DNA of 64,000 nucleotides from Pseudoalteromonas ulvae UL12 (GCF_014925405.1 NZ_AQHJ01000019.1:62001-126000), one strand, 5' to 3'. Positions 1-9,937 are shown, counted from the stretch's first letter. Notes: generated from the letters alone by a model not told the origin. Numbers and translations: made by a program.

Positions 1-1189
1 ACCTCGCCATGTCAACAATGAGGTATTTTGGCGTAAAGATGGCAGCTACTTTGATGTCGAATACACCTCAACACCCGTTTATCATCAAGGTGAAATTGTC
101 GGTGCAGTGGCACTTTTTCGCGATGTCAGCCAGCAAAAACAAACAGAGCAAGCGTTGCGAGATGCCCTTAAAGAAATACAAGCCCTCAGTGAAAAGCTGC
201 AAGCCGAAAACGTTTATTTACAAAGAGAGCTTTCTGAGAATTGGCCTGATTCAGGGCTGGTTGGCCAAAGCCAGATTTTTCAAACAATGCTCAATCAGTT
301 AGCGTTGGTCAGTAAAACAGACAGCACAGTGCTGATATTGGGCGAAAATGGCACAGGAAAAGAACTCGTCGCCCGCAATGTTCACCAGCTGAGCCAACGA
401 AAGCACGCCCCCCTCGTTAAAGTTAATTGCGCAGCCTTCAGCGACAACCTCTTAGAATCTGAGTTATTTGGCCATGAAAAGGGCTCATTTACCGGCGCCA
501 ATGAGCGACGTAAAGGCCGTTTTGAACTAGCCAATAAAGGGACTTTATTTCTGGATGAAATTGGCGAGTTATCATTAGCGGCACAAAGCAAATTACTTCG
601 TGTACTTCAAGAGCAAGAATTTGAACGCGTTGGCGGTAACCAGACTATCCACGTCGACATTCGCATCATTGCTGCGACCAATCGAAATTTACTCGAAATG
701 GTTGAGCAAGGTCGGTTTCGCATGGATTTGTATTACCGGTTAAACGTCTTTCCGATTCAAGTTCCAGCACTGCGTGAACGCAAGGAAGATATTCCAATGC
801 TTTGTTTGAATATTTTGCAAAGCCTCAACAAAAAGCTCGGTAAACATATAGACAGTATCAGCCAGCAAAGCTTAACAAAGCTCAGCGGCTATTCGTGGCC
901 AGGAAACATCCGTGAACTGCAAAACATTCTTGAGCGTGAAGCTATTTTATCCCAACGCAGCACATTGAATATTAGTCAGAAATTACACCATGTTCACTCC
1001 TCTACAGATCCTCACTTCATCTCTTTAGACGAAGTACAAAAAAACTATATTGTACAAGTTCTTAACCATTGCAATTGGGTCATTGGTGGCGAAAAAGGCG
1101 CAGCCAAACAACTTAATTTAGCAGACAGCACACTGCGCTCAAAAATGCAGAAACTAGATATTAAACGTTCAAAAACAAGACATTCGTAA
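1..1189 (+). CDS. sigma-54-dependent activator with PAS domain (5' partial)
   Basis: The reading frame is open from the first base of the window, so the start lies outside. The first 40 or so codons read as the end of a PAS domain (a FWRKDG stretch, then VALFRDV), followed by a short coiled coil. The AAA+ domain follows, with Walker A GENGTGKE (about 341-364), the sigma-54 contact loop as GSFTGA (481-498) instead of the usual GAFTGA, and Walker [10 protein letters not shown] (from 541). A Fis-type helix-turn-helix lies at the C-terminus (about 1087-1160). It should be an enhancer-binding protein that activates an RpoN promoter when the PAS domain senses its signal. Signal and target are unknown; the next gene on this strand is a diguanylate cyclase, a possible target. 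Confidence 0.9.
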   Translation, partial: PRHVNNEVFWRKDGSYFDVEYTSTPVYHQGEIVGAVALFRDVSQQKQTEQALRDALKEIQALSEKLQAENVYLQRELSENWPDSGLVGQSQIFQTMLNQLALVSKTDSTVLILGENGTGKELVARNVHQLSQRKHAPLVKVNCAAFSDNLLESELFGHEKGSFTGANERRKGRFELANKGTLFLDEIGELSLAAQSKLLRVLQEQEFERVGGNQTIHVDIRIIAATNRNLLEMVEQGRFRMDLYYRLNVFPIQVPALRERKEDIPMLCLNILQSLNKKLGKHIDSISQQSLTKLSGYSWPGNIRELQNILEREAILSQRSTLNISQKLHHVHSSTDPHFISLDEVQKNYIVQVLNHCNWVIGGEKGAAKQLNLADSTLRSKMQKLDIKRSKTRHS

Positions 1190-1320
1190 AGATCCAAAAA
1201 ACTGTTCTATTATTGTTCAATATTATGCGAATATGTGACTCATAATAAAATTCGCGTGCAACAGCTAATCTGTAATACTTACAGTATGCGTGCCACAAAA
1301 AGTGATAATGTCAGCCTTAT

Positions 1321-2814
1321 ATGAATATAAAAAAACGGACCTTTTTAGCTGTTATTTTTTGCGCTCTGAGCATTTTCAGTGTTATATCACTCGCCTATAT
1401 TCTCAATAACCATGTACAAAAAACAGAATCAATCTGGACAGAATTCGTTTCTTTAGAAATAGAAAAAGCACAAATAATGCAAGAGATTGGCTATGGATTT
1501 GGCTATGGCGGGTTTATTCACAATTTCAAAAACTATGTGTTAAGACAAGAAAAAAAGACGTATTTAGCTGCAAAAAGCAATGCCTTACTCACGCTTAATG
1601 CCATTGAGCAATACAAAGCACTCAACACCCAGTCCGATACCTTAGAGCAACTCAAAATATTAGAAACGACGGTGCTAAATTACCAAAAAAACTTAGAGAT
1701 TGCGCACCGTCTAATTTCCAAAGGCGCTTCAGCTAATGACATCGACAAACAAGTCAAAATTGACGATAGAGCCACCATTGCGGCCATTGCGAAACTGCGG
1801 TTGACCATCCAAAATAGCGCGGCCTATACAGTAAGCTTAGCCAAAACAAACCTTAACAGCACACAAGCGACATTGGTATTTGGCTTTGCCTTTATTGTCA
1901 CTTTACTTTTAATTTCATGTACTTACATTGTTTACAACTTATATTTGATGCAAATAAAATTTAAAGAAGTCGATACCTTATTTGATTCCTCTCCCTATGC
2001 CATATTAAGTGTGAATCACTTAGGGTTGATCAAAAAAGCCAATGCAATGGCGTCAGTAATTTTTGGGTATTCAGCTAAGCAACTATTAACGATGAACATC
2101 GACTCGTTAGTGCCTGATCAGTTTGCCTCAGCACATCGTCAGCACCGCACGAAATTTATGACTTCAGAGCAACACCTAGCCATGCAAGGCCGTAAAGAGC
2201 AGCTTTACGGTAAAAATCAATTTGGCCAATTAATCCCGGTAAGCATTGCCGTCGCCTCTTATTACACAGGTAAAACTAAGCAAGCGATTGCAATCATTAA
2301 AGATGATTCTCTCGAACTCAAGCTAAAAAAAGAAAGCCGTCAAGACTGCTTAACTAAAATCGGCAATCGTACTGCATGCAATGAATTAATTAATCAATCC
2401 ATTGCTCATGCCAAACGTCATAACCAGCCGTTATCGGTCATCATGATTGATATTGATAACTTTAAAGTGATTAACGACAACTTTGGTCATCTGGTCGGAG
2501 ACAGTGTACTTGAAAAAATAGCAGGATTATTAAGTGCACACATCAGAGAAACAGACCATTTGTTTCGCTGGGGTGGTGAAGAGTTTATCGTTTTAACACC
2601 CGGTTGTAATGAATCTCAAGCTCACGAATTGGCCGAGAAATTACGTATGAAAGCTGTCTACCACCATTTTGATGAGCATTTTTCAGTCTCCATTAGTTTG
2701 GGCGTCACAGGGTTTCACATCGACCAAGATAACCATAAGACTTTTATACAACGAGCCGACCAAGCCTTGTACAAAGCTAAAAACAATGGTCGAAACCAAA
2801 GTTACTGTCTCTAG
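1321..2814 (+). CDS. membrane-anchored PAS-GGDEF diguanylate cyclase
   Basis: 497 residues. Two membrane segments (about residues 8-27 and 182-205) enclose a periplasmic helical sensor region of about 155 residues. A PAS domain (about 215-330) and a GGDEF domain (about 340-495) follow. The active-site loop is GGEEF near residue 418, preceded by RETD at the spacing of the inhibitory I-site, so the protein should make cyclic di-GMP from two GTP and be product-inhibited. The DCLTKIGNR motif at the start of GGDEF is normal. No strong Shine-Dalgarno sequence precedes the ATG, but no better in-frame start is visible. The periplasmic ligand is unknown. Confidence 0.93.
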   Translation: MNIKKRTFLAVIFCALSIFSVISLAYILNNHVQKTESIWTEFVSLEIEKAQIMQEIGYGFGYGGFIHNFKNYVLRQEKKTYLAAKSNALLTLNAIEQYKALNTQSDTLEQLKILETTVLNYQKNLEIAHRLISKGASANDIDKQVKIDDRATIAAIAKLRLTIQNSAAYTVSLAKTNLNSTQATLVFGFAFIVTLLLISCTYIVYNLYLMQIKFKEVDTLFDSSPYAILSVNHLGLIKKANAMASVIFGYSAKQLLTMNIDSLVPDQFASAHRQHRTKFMTSEQHLAMQGRKEQLYGKNQFGQLIPVSIAVASYYTGKTKQAIAIIKDDSLELKLKKESRQDCLTKIGNRTACNELINQSIAHAKRHNQPLSVIMIDIDNFKVINDNFGHLVGDSVLEKIAGLLSAHIRETDHLFRWGGEEFIVLTPGCNESQAHELAEKLRMKAVYHHFDEHFSVSISLGVTGFHIDQDNHKTFIQRADQALYKAKNNGRNQSYCL

Positions 2815-2846
2815 AGGTTTAGCTTTAGATTTGAATACAAGCTCAC

Positions 2847-3434
2847 TTAACGCTGTGTAAAATCACTATTATATTTAAAGCAATCAAGACTGTGATCAAT
2901 AATCAAACCACAGGCTTGCAAATGTGCATAACAAATTGTCGAACCAAAAAATTTAAAGCCTCGCTTTTTTAAATCTCGGCTAATACGGTCTGATAGCTCA
3001 GAGTTAGCCAAATAATCTTCTTTGCATTGCGGTGCATTAACAATGGGCTGGTGATCGACGTACCGCCATAAATACTCAGAAAAAGAACCAAACTCCTGCT
3101 GAATACGCATAAACACCTGCGCATTGGTAATTGCAGCGTTAATTTTACCTCGATGACGAATAATGCCTTCATCTTGTAATAAAGCTTCCACTTTTTGCTG
3201 GCTAAACTGCGCAACCTGCTCAACATCAAATTGTGCAAAAGCTGCGCGGTACTGCTCTCGACGCTTTAAAATGGTATACCAACTCAACCCTGCTTGCGCA
3301 GACTCAAGCACGATAAACTCAAACATTTTAACGTCATCATAAACCGGCACTCCCCATTCTTCGTCATGGTATTTCACATAATCAGGCTTAGTTAAATCAA
3401 CCCACGGACAACGACAAATTGAATTAGGCATCAT
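2847..3434 (-). CDS. tag: DNA-3-methyladenine glycosylase I
   Basis: 195 residues, the usual length of the Tag family. It excises 3-methyladenine from alkylated DNA in base excision repair. The N-terminal CPW motif, YHDEEWGVP, and the C-terminal HLQACG followed by DHSLDC match the Cys/His residues that bind structural zinc in E. coli Tag. The aromatic/acidic base pocket segment (LESAQAGLSWYTIL) is conserved. A GAGGGG ribosome site sits just upstream of two consecutive ATG codons; either could start the protein. It is transcribed towards the GGDEF gene and has no operon partner. Confidence 0.95.
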   Translation of the reverse strand: MMPNSICRCPWVDLTKPDYVKYHDEEWGVPVYDDVKMFEFIVLESAQAGLSWYTILKRREQYRAAFAQFDVEQVAQFSQQKVEALLQDEGIIRHRGKINAAITNAQVFMRIQQEFGSFSEYLWRYVDHQPIVNAPQCKEDYLANSELSDRISRDLKKRGFKFFGSTICYAHLQACGLIIDHSLDCFKYNSDFTQR

Positions 3435-3818
3435 TTTACCCCCTCATTTATTTCAAAATACGCCAACAGCACAGTAAGCATGATATTAGCTCAGCCAAAG
3501 AGGCCTACCAATTTAGCGATCCCGATACTTTTAAAGTATCGATGCCTTTGGGTATCTAACCAACCTTAACAATACTGCATATAAAACATTCAATTAAAGC
3601 AGTAATTTAGCTTATTTAAATCTAAATAGCATCGCCTCCATAGCTTGTTCCATTCTCTAATATTATAAAAATAACACGATATATCGCGCCAGCCACGAAA
3701 TAGCGCGCCAAAATGGTTTCAATTAATATTTTTATTCAATATTTTCAGCAACATAAGGTATTATCGCATTGGCATAATCCTTGAAGTACCTCGTTATCAC
3801 CGTTAGCGAGAATCTATT
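3435..3818. other. intergenic region between divergent tag and ccoG
   Basis: This 384-base stretch holds no convincing gene. It must contain promoters for both flanking genes. The one clear structure is a perfect 19-base palindrome, CGATACTTT-T-AAAGTATCG, at 3523-3541. No clear FNR-type site (TTGAT-N4-ATCAA) was found upstream of ccoG, although ccoG is often under oxygen control. Confidence 0.5.
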
Positions 3819-5201
3819 ATGAAGTTTGATATTAAAGAAGAAGATTTGATCATTAAGCCGTACAAGCAAGATCAAAATATTTATGTGCGAGAGCAAAAAG
3901 GACGCTTTCAGCAGTACCGCCGTGTACTCAATTGGGTATTAATGCTCACTTTTATTTTAGTGCCCTTTATTCCTTATCATGGCCAACAAGCCGTCTTATT
4001 TGATGTTGCGAATCAGCAGTTTCGACTCTTTTCACTGACCTTATGGCCACAAGATTTCATGCTGGTTGCTGGTTTGTTTATGGCTGGAGCTTTTGCGTTA
4101 TTTTTTGTCACTAACTGGCTGGGGCGAGTCTGGTGTGGCTATGTGTGCCCACAAACAGTCTGGACGCTGATGTTTATTTGGGTTGAGCATAAAATTGAAG
4201 GGACGCGCAATCAAAGAATCAAGCTCGATAATTCAGCGCTCAGTAACAAAAAAGCCCTCAAAAAAACCATCAAGCACACAATTTGGCTCATTATGTCTAT
4301 TCTGACAGCCACCACATTTATGAGCTATTTCATCCCTGTTTATCAACTTTATGGGGATTTAATCCTTTGGCAAAGTAGTGGCTTAATTGTCTTTTGGGTT
4401 TTTCTATTTGCACTGTGTACTTATGGTAATGCTGGCTGGCTGAGAGAAAAAATGTGCATTTATATGTGTCCTTATTCTCGTTTTCAATCAGTAATGTTCG
4501 ACAAAGATACTTTATTAGTCACTTACGATAGTCAACGCGGCGAAAACCGTGGCCCTCGCAAGCGCAGTGACGACCCAAAGAGTAAAAATTTAGGTGACTG
4601 CGTTGATTGTAATTTATGTGTTGAAGTGTGTCCTGCAGGAATTGATATTCGAAATGGCTTGCAATATGAGTGCATTAACTGCGGTTTATGTATCGATGCC
4701 TGCAATCAAACAATGACCAAGTTTGGTTATGCTAAAAATCTTATTCAATACACCAGTGAAAATAACACCAATGGACAACCAACCAATCCTTGGCGATTAA
4801 AGCTTGTTGGCTACGCGGTTTTCACTTTAGCTATTTTTATCATAATGGCTATTTGGTTAGCGGTTCGCGTTCCTCTTGAAATCTCGGTGCTTCGAGATAG
4901 AAACACCCTTTACAGAATGAATTTTGAAGGCTTAATCGAAAACCCTTACACCCTCACGATTAGTAACAAAACTCAGCAATTACAGCGCTTTTCTATAGAG
5001 GCATCAGGGATAAAGCAAGCGCAATTACATGGGCCAAAAACGGTTTCTGTGTTACCTGGCGTGATGCAAAAAGTCCCTGTGACCCTAGTTGCTGATGGTT
5101 ATGATTTATCTCAAAAAGTAACGGATATCACCTTTACTGTGACAGCACTTGATGATGCAAGTCTCTCATTAAGTAAAACATCGAAATTTTATAAAAATTA
5201 A
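3819..5201 (+). CDS. ccoG: CcoG/FixG/RdxA-family polyferredoxin, cbb3 oxidase assembly
   Basis: 460 residues. Several membrane segments (first about residues 34-54) carry the family's WCGYVCPQTVW motif and a second CPYSRFQ site. Two ferredoxin motifs follow at about residues 260-271 (CVDCNLCVEVCP) and 286-298 (CINCGLCIDACN), binding 4Fe-4S clusters. An Ig-like periplasmic C-terminal domain (FixG_C) comes last. In other bacteria CcoG reduces Cu(II) for copper delivery to cbb3-type cytochrome oxidase. Unusually, no ccoNOQP or ccoHIS genes are beside it, so it is a detached member of the pathway or belongs to a structural operon elsewhere. Confidence 0.93.
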   Translation: MKFDIKEEDLIIKPYKQDQNIYVREQKGRFQQYRRVLNWVLMLTFILVPFIPYHGQQAVLFDVANQQFRLFSLTLWPQDFMLVAGLFMAGAFALFFVTNWLGRVWCGYVCPQTVWTLMFIWVEHKIEGTRNQRIKLDNSALSNKKALKKTIKHTIWLIMSILTATTFMSYFIPVYQLYGDLILWQSSGLIVFWVFLFALCTYGNAGWLREKMCIYMCPYSRFQSVMFDKDTLLVTYDSQRGENRGPRKRSDDPKSKNLGDCVDCNLCVEVCPAGIDIRNGLQYECINCGLCIDACNQTMTKFGYAKNLIQYTSENNTNGQPTNPWRLKLVGYAVFTLAIFIIMAIWLAVRVPLEISVLRDRNTLYRMNFEGLIENPYTLTISNKTQQLQRFSIEASGIKQAQLHGPKTVSVLPGVMQKVPVTLVADGYDLSQKVTDITFTVTALDDASLSLSKTSKFYKN

Positions 5202-5678
5202 CGAAAAGCAACAGTCCCCAACCGCATCCTCCATGCTTGTATAAACAAGTTTGGAGGATGCTTCTTCATCACTACACCCCAAAGGAATAAAAAGAATGAG
5301 CGAACATCCATGTTTCACTCATTAACTATGCTCGCGCTTCATGAAACTCGCACCTTTAAAGTTACTAAGCGATATTTTGCCTTAGTGTGATGTTGAGGAA
5401 CCAACTAACCACTTACTTTTGTCACTACGGTTGTCATGTAAAAATTGACCACATCTTTACCTTAAATCGACGTGTACTTATTGCCTTTAATGACCCAGAT
5501 AGGTAATTTTTTCATAGTCAGCGCCTCGTCGCCTCGTTATGATGAAGTAAAATCAAGATTCAGACCACAAGCCAACTTATTGAATGACAATGACTTTGCT
5601 ACATTTGATTGCTAAATGCGACACAAAGTGACACGTTTGGCTCTAGTTGGTCGCGATTTGGCAAAAGGTGAACACTGA
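5202..5678. other. intergenic region ccoG-glpK
   Basis: 477 bases without a supported gene. Close behind ccoG is a strong hairpin (5224-5261). A second imperfect inverted repeat lies at 5295-5323 (AATGAGCGAACAT / ATGTTTCACTCATT). The rest should hold the glpK promoter, which I could not place with confidence. Confidence 0.45.
5224..5265 (+). terminator. hairpin terminator after ccoG
   Basis: Stem GCATCCTCCA (5224-5233) pairs with TGGAGGATGC (5252-5261). An inner stem CTTGT/ACAAG closes an ATAA loop. The T-rich tail is short (TTCTTC), so termination may be incomplete. Confidence 0.65.
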
Positions 5679-7175
5679 ATGACTCACACGAATAACAAAC
5701 AATACATTATCGCACTCGATCAAGGCACCACGAGTTCGCGAACCATTATTTTTAATCGCAATGCAGAGGTTGTCAGTTGTAAGCAACGTGAGTTTACGCA
5801 ACATTACCCACAAGCAGGTTGGGTGGAACATGATCCGATGGAGATTTGGGCCAGTCAAAGCTCAACGCTCATCGAGGCCCTCGCCAGTGCTGGTATCCAC
5901 AGTGATGAAGTTGCCGCTCTTGGTATCACTAACCAACGTGAAACGACCGTTATTTGGGATAAACACACAGGTAAGCCCATTCATAATGCCATCGTTTGGC
6001 AATGCCGACGCAGCAACGATATTTGCCAAGAGCTCAAGCGCCAAGGTCATCAAGAAACGATTGGTAACGCAACAGGTTTAGTTCTCGATCCCTACTTTTC
6101 GGCCAGTAAAATAAAATGGTTACTCGATACGGTGCCTAATGCCCGAGAACAGGCTGAGCGTGGTCAATTGCTATTTGGCACAATCGATACTTGGTTGCTG
6201 TGGAAACTCACCGAAGGAAAAGTCCACGCCACCGATCCAACCAATGCATCACGCACTATGCTTTATAACATCCACCAGCAAGCTTGGGATCCGCAGTTAC
6301 TGACACTATTTGATATTCCGGCTTGTTTGTTACCACAAGTACTCCCCTCTTCGGCCATTTATGGCACAACCCGCATTGCAGGTGAAGGCAGCGAAATTAA
6401 AATCGCTGGGATTGCTGGCGATCAACAAGCTGCTTTATTTGGCCATGGCTGCACCACGCCAGGGAGTGCTAAAAATACTTATGGCACTGGCTGCTTTTTA
6501 TTAATGAACACTGGCACCCAAGCCGTTAAATCGAACCATGGTTTACTCACGACAATCGCCATTGGAGCGCAAGGGGAAATTAACTACGCCCTCGAAGGCG
6601 CTGTGTTTATGGGTGGGGCCACGATTCAATGGTTGAGAGATGAGCTGGGTTTAATTCGCGATGCCAAAGATACTGAGTACTTTGCAAGCCAAGTTGAGGA
6701 TACCCAAGGTGTTTATCTCATCCCTGCTTTTGTTGGTTTAGGTGCACCCCATTGGGATCCTGATGCCCGCGGCGCGTTAATTGGCCTCACCCGAGGCACA
6801 AACCGCAATCATATTATTCGGGCTGCATTAGAAGCGATTGCCTATCAAAGCCAAGATTTACTTCAGGCAATGTGCCAAGATAGTCAGTTACAACTTCACG
6901 AACTAAGCGTGGATGGCGGCGCGGTGAATAATCATTTTTTGATGCAGTTTCAAGCCGATATCAGCGAAGTAAAAGTACTCAAACCAAGCCAAACAGAAAC
7001 CACCGCATTAGGTGCGGCGTTTCTTGCGGGTTTAGCTGTGGGGTTTTGGTCAGATATGACAGAGATAATGCAAAAAGTAGATACTAAAATAACTTTTGAC
7101 GCTAATATGAGCGCTCAACAGCGTCATATCTTCAAGCAAGGCTGGCGTGATGCATTATCTCGTGTAACAACGTAA
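5679..7175 (+). CDS. glpK: glycerol kinase
   Basis: 498 residues, full length for the FGGY family enzyme that phosphorylates glycerol to glycerol 3-phosphate with ATP. The N-terminal phosphate loop LDQGTTSSR, the QTxQ-type segment [19 protein letters not shown] and the C-terminal [17 protein letters not shown] signature are all present. An AAAGGTG ribosome site lies 8 bases before the ATG. No glpF, glpD or glpR neighbours are present; the gene stands alone with a DUF389 membrane gene 48 bases downstream. Confidence 0.97.
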   Translation: MTHTNNKQYIIALDQGTTSSRTIIFNRNAEVVSCKQREFTQHYPQAGWVEHDPMEIWASQSSTLIEALASAGIHSDEVAALGITNQRETTVIWDKHTGKPIHNAIVWQCRRSNDICQELKRQGHQETIGNATGLVLDPYFSASKIKWLLDTVPNAREQAERGQLLFGTIDTWLLWKLTEGKVHATDPTNASRTMLYNIHQQAWDPQLLTLFDIPACLLPQVLPSSAIYGTTRIAGEGSEIKIAGIAGDQQAALFGHGCTTPGSAKNTYGTGCFLLMNTGTQAVKSNHGLLTTIAIGAQGEINYALEGAVFMGGATIQWLRDELGLIRDAKDTEYFASQVEDTQGVYLIPAFVGLGAPHWDPDARGALIGLTRGTNRNHIIRAALEAIAYQSQDLLQAMCQDSQLQLHELSVDGGAVNNHFLMQFQADISEVKVLKPSQTETTALGAAFLAGLAVGFWSDMTEIMQKVDTKITFDANMSAQQRHIFKQGWRDALSRVTT

Positions 7176-7223
7176 ACACCCTTCACCTCAGAATAACAGA
7201 CGCCCAATACAGCTAGGTTAACC

Positions 7224-8237
7224 ATGGATATAATTAAATTTAAAGAGCAGACAAGAGAAACAATACAGCTCAATGCTAAAATTGACATTGCCTTCGTAAT
7301 TATGAATGCACTGGCTGCAATCATTGCCACTTATGGTTTACTTGCTAACAGCCCTGCGGTGGTGATTGGTGCTATGATTGTCGCTACATTATATTCCCCA
7401 ATACTTGGCTTAGCCCTCAGTGTTGTTGAAAATGACAAAAAGCTTTTAAATGATGCTCTTAAATCCATAGTATTAGGTTCAATACTGGTCTTTTCTGTTG
7501 CATTTTTAATTGGCCTTATACACCAAGATATCCCTATAACTCCAGAAATCATGGCTCGAACTTCACCTAACTTCATCGATTTAATGATTGCTCTAGCCGG
7601 TGGTGCTGCTGGAGCCTACGCCACAATATCACCTAGGTTAAGTACCTCATTTGTTGGAGTCGCTATCGCAACCGCCCTTGTACCACCACTGTGCGCTGCA
7701 AGTATCTTATTGAGCAAAGGGGAGCTCTTATTAGCGCAAGGAGCGCTACTATTAACCCTAACGAATATTTTAGCTATCCAATTTATTTCATCAATTGTAC
7801 TTTGGGTAAATGGGTTTCACGGTTTTTCTGCGTGGCAAGACACCAGCTTACTCGCAGTGATTAAGCGAAATTTTGTCTCTGTTATTTTGCTCATAATGAT
7901 TAGTGGTGCTCTAGTAATCAATTTTCAAACCATAGTTAAAAAGCAGTTAGTCGAGAGCAAGGTGAGACGGATTATCACGCAAGAGCTTAGTCACTCTGAC
8001 GGAATGAATGTTGTCAAAATTTCTTTAGAAGAAGCCAATAAAAGTTGGTTGGTGAAAATCGTTCTGCGTGCACCAGTAAAACCTCAAAAGACTGTTGTTC
8101 AACAGTTAGAATCACGATTAGCTGACTCTGGAATACAACGCAGTATCGAGGTTAGGATCCGTTACATTCACATCGACGTGATTGATAGAAATGGTGATAT
8201 TAGCGACTTTGGCTTACCTGATTTAGCAAACTTTTAA
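7224..8237 (+). CDS. DUF389 family membrane protein
   Basis: 337 residues. The N-terminal 230 residues are strongly hydrophobic with about six membrane segments and carry family features such as the segments NSPAVVIGAMIVATLYSP and GVAIATALVPPLCAA. The C-terminal 100 residues look soluble and alternate beta and alpha. DUF389 proteins are widespread inner membrane proteins without an established role. TAGGTTAACC before the ATG supports the start. It lies just after glpK on the same strand and could be co-transcribed, but no functional link to glycerol is known. Confidence 0.85.
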   Translation: MDIIKFKEQTRETIQLNAKIDIAFVIMNALAAIIATYGLLANSPAVVIGAMIVATLYSPILGLALSVVENDKKLLNDALKSIVLGSILVFSVAFLIGLIHQDIPITPEIMARTSPNFIDLMIALAGGAAGAYATISPRLSTSFVGVAIATALVPPLCAASILLSKGELLLAQGALLLTLTNILAIQFISSIVLWVNGFHGFSAWQDTSLLAVIKRNFVSVILLIMISGALVINFQTIVKKQLVESKVRRIITQELSHSDGMNVVKISLEEANKSWLVKIVLRAPVKPQKTVVQQLESRLADSGIQRSIEVRIRYIHIDVIDRNGDISDFGLPDLANF

Positions 8238-8300
8238 ATTATATAGTTATAAACATTATTCAATTCACTTTCGTTACTGCTCTTTATCATTACAACAAGC

Positions 8301-8328
8301 AATAAAACCAGCGCAAGCTGGTTTTATT
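8301..8328. terminator. bidirectional-looking terminator after the DUF389 gene
   Basis: A perfect 12-bp stem, AATAAAACCAGC (8301-8312) with GCTGGTTTTATT (8317-8328), has a GCAA tetraloop and a T-rich 3' arm. Confidence 0.8.
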
Positions 8329-8409
8329 ATCAAATATAAAAATACTGGCACCTAAACAAACAGACAATTATAAATTTTTGAAAATGAATTCAAAAAGCAC
8401 TTCACAGTA

Positions 8410-8450
8410 AAAACGTTATAATATATCATTTCGTTATATTATAACAAAAC
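8410..8450. promoter_or_regulatory. two adjacent Zur-like operators
   Basis: Two copies of the zinc-repressor palindrome are 18 bases apart centre to centre. The first, GTTATAATATATC at 8415-8427, is followed by ATTTC. The second, GTTATATTATAAC at 8433-8445, is a perfect palindrome around its central T. From memory the gammaproteobacterial Zur consensus is GTTATA-N-TATAAC flanked by GAAAT/ATTTC. They end 23 bases before the ATG of a histidine-rich lipoprotein gene, the position expected for zinc-dependent repression. Confidence 0.75.
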
Positions 8451-8468
8451 ATAGGTTTTATTCCGCGC

Positions 8469-9767
8469 ATGCGTTCTCATCGTTTTAAACTTGCCGCAGT
8501 ATTTTGTGCACTTGTTAGCTTAACAGCGTGTAATAGTGAAATTGATAAAATGGTCGCTGAGCAAAATCAGCAAAAATCAACTGACAAAGGTGATGGCCAT
8601 GACCACGGTACTATCAAATCAAATGGTCGCTTAGTGATCACTGATAAAGATAATGCGGCTGTATCTGTGTTTGAGCTAGACGACAATCAATTACTTGAGA
8701 CTTTTAACACCACCAATGTAGTAAGCGGCTTATATGCTAGCCCAGGTCTTAGATACGGGGTGCTGGTTCAGCGTAACCACGACCTTGTTGAGTTTGTCGA
8801 TGGTGGCCTTTATCAAGAAAACCACGGTGACCACCTTCACCCGTATCAAGTAGAACCCAATTTAAGTAGTTTTCAAATTTCAGCGGCTAAACCGACTCAT
8901 TTTGATGTTACAGAAGAGCGTGCAGCGTTATTTTTAGATGGTAACGATGAGCTGAATATTCCTGCAGGATTTATCGTACTCGACGATGAAGGCATTGAAC
9001 AAGGCAGCCAATTAGCGAGCCACACTTTAGAGCGTGCCATGCACGGTACTGCACAGCTACGTGACGACATCGTGCTCGCAACCTATCGTAGCGAGGCAGC
9101 TACAAATGTGTTGCCAGATTTTGTTGATGTGTTTCATCAGCATGACGATCACTTCCATCAAGAGCAGCGCATCGAGCCAAACTGCCCCGGATTGCATGGC
9201 AGCGCACAAAATCATGATTCTATCGCCTTTGGTTGTACAGACGGTGTATTAGTCGTTACTCAAGCGGGTGAAACCTTTACGGCAAGCAAAATCGGCAATC
9301 TTGAATCCATGCCTGAAGGTGCGCGTATTGGTAGCTTAAAAGCAACCCACGGCTCAGATCTTTACATCGCAAATGCCAAGCGCAATTATTTTTATTTAAT
9401 TGATAGTAACGCACTCACTATGAGCGAAATTAACTGGCGTGATGATGAAAGCATCACCGTCGTTGCTTATAACTTTAGTGATGCACATGGCTTCATGGCC
9501 GTACTTGATAGCCAAGGGTTTATTAATATTTTTGAAGAGTCGTCACAATGGCAAGTTAGCGCTCGCTTTAAAGTGACAGATGAAATCAATGGTACTTACA
9601 CCTTAACCACTTCTTCTGCCAGTGACACTGTCTACATTGCCGCACAAGAGACGAAGCAAGTTATCGCTGTTGATTTAGAGCAACAAAGCGCACAAACAAT
9701 CTTAACGCTTGATTTTGTGCCGAATAAACTGATTTGGTTAGGGATCCCTGAAGAGCACGATCACTAA
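8469..9767 (+). CDS. histidine-rich lipoprotein, AztD-like zinc metallochaperone
   Basis: 432 residues. The signal peptide ends in the lipobox LTAC with Cys21, so the protein is probably lipid-anchored. Histidine clusters lie just after the anchor (DGHDHG), in ENHGDHLHPY, in FHQHDDHFHQEQ and at the very end (EEHDH). The body is repetitive beta structure consistent with a propeller. This matches my picture of AztD, the beta-propeller periplasmic zinc carrier that loads the AztC binding protein of an ABC importer. Two Zur-like operators lie directly upstream. No aztABC or znuABC genes are nearby, so its partner is elsewhere or differs. The family name is recalled, not searched. Confidence 0.75.
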   Translation: MRSHRFKLAAVFCALVSLTACNSEIDKMVAEQNQQKSTDKGDGHDHGTIKSNGRLVITDKDNAAVSVFELDDNQLLETFNTTNVVSGLYASPGLRYGVLVQRNHDLVEFVDGGLYQENHGDHLHPYQVEPNLSSFQISAAKPTHFDVTEERAALFLDGNDELNIPAGFIVLDDEGIEQGSQLASHTLERAMHGTAQLRDDIVLATYRSEAATNVLPDFVDVFHQHDDHFHQEQRIEPNCPGLHGSAQNHDSIAFGCTDGVLVVTQAGETFTASKIGNLESMPEGARIGSLKATHGSDLYIANAKRNYFYLIDSNALTMSEINWRDDESITVVAYNFSDAHGFMAVLDSQGFINIFEESSQWQVSARFKVTDEINGTYTLTTSSASDTVYIAAQETKQVIAVDLEQQSAQTILTLDFVPNKLIWLGIPEEHDH

Positions 9768-9833
9768 CATACTGAGTCTGTAGGCCCTGCCCCCGAGGTT
9801 TACGACACCCCTGAAAAGAGTTGTTGTTCCCGT

Positions 9834-9871
9834 AGCCCACTTCGCGCCCCTGCGCTTGGTGGGCTTTTTTC
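9834..9871 (+). terminator. terminator after the AztD-like gene
   Basis: AGCCCAC (9834-9840) pairs with GTGGGCT (9859-9865), followed by a run of T. The loop contains a further GCGC/GCGC pairing. The preceding 60 bases are unusually GC-rich for an intergenic stretch, with no recognised RNA. Confidence 0.8.
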
Positions 9872-9937
9872 TTTACTTGCTATCAAATCAAACATCACGT
9901 CTAATGGTTTAAAATAAAAAGCTTTTTTGGAGTCCTC

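Noticed and set aside
9781..9870. GC-rich structured stretch as a small RNA (SRP RNA or 6S-like)
   Set aside because: I compared it by memory with known SRP, 6S and tmRNA motifs and found no match; only the terminator is supported.
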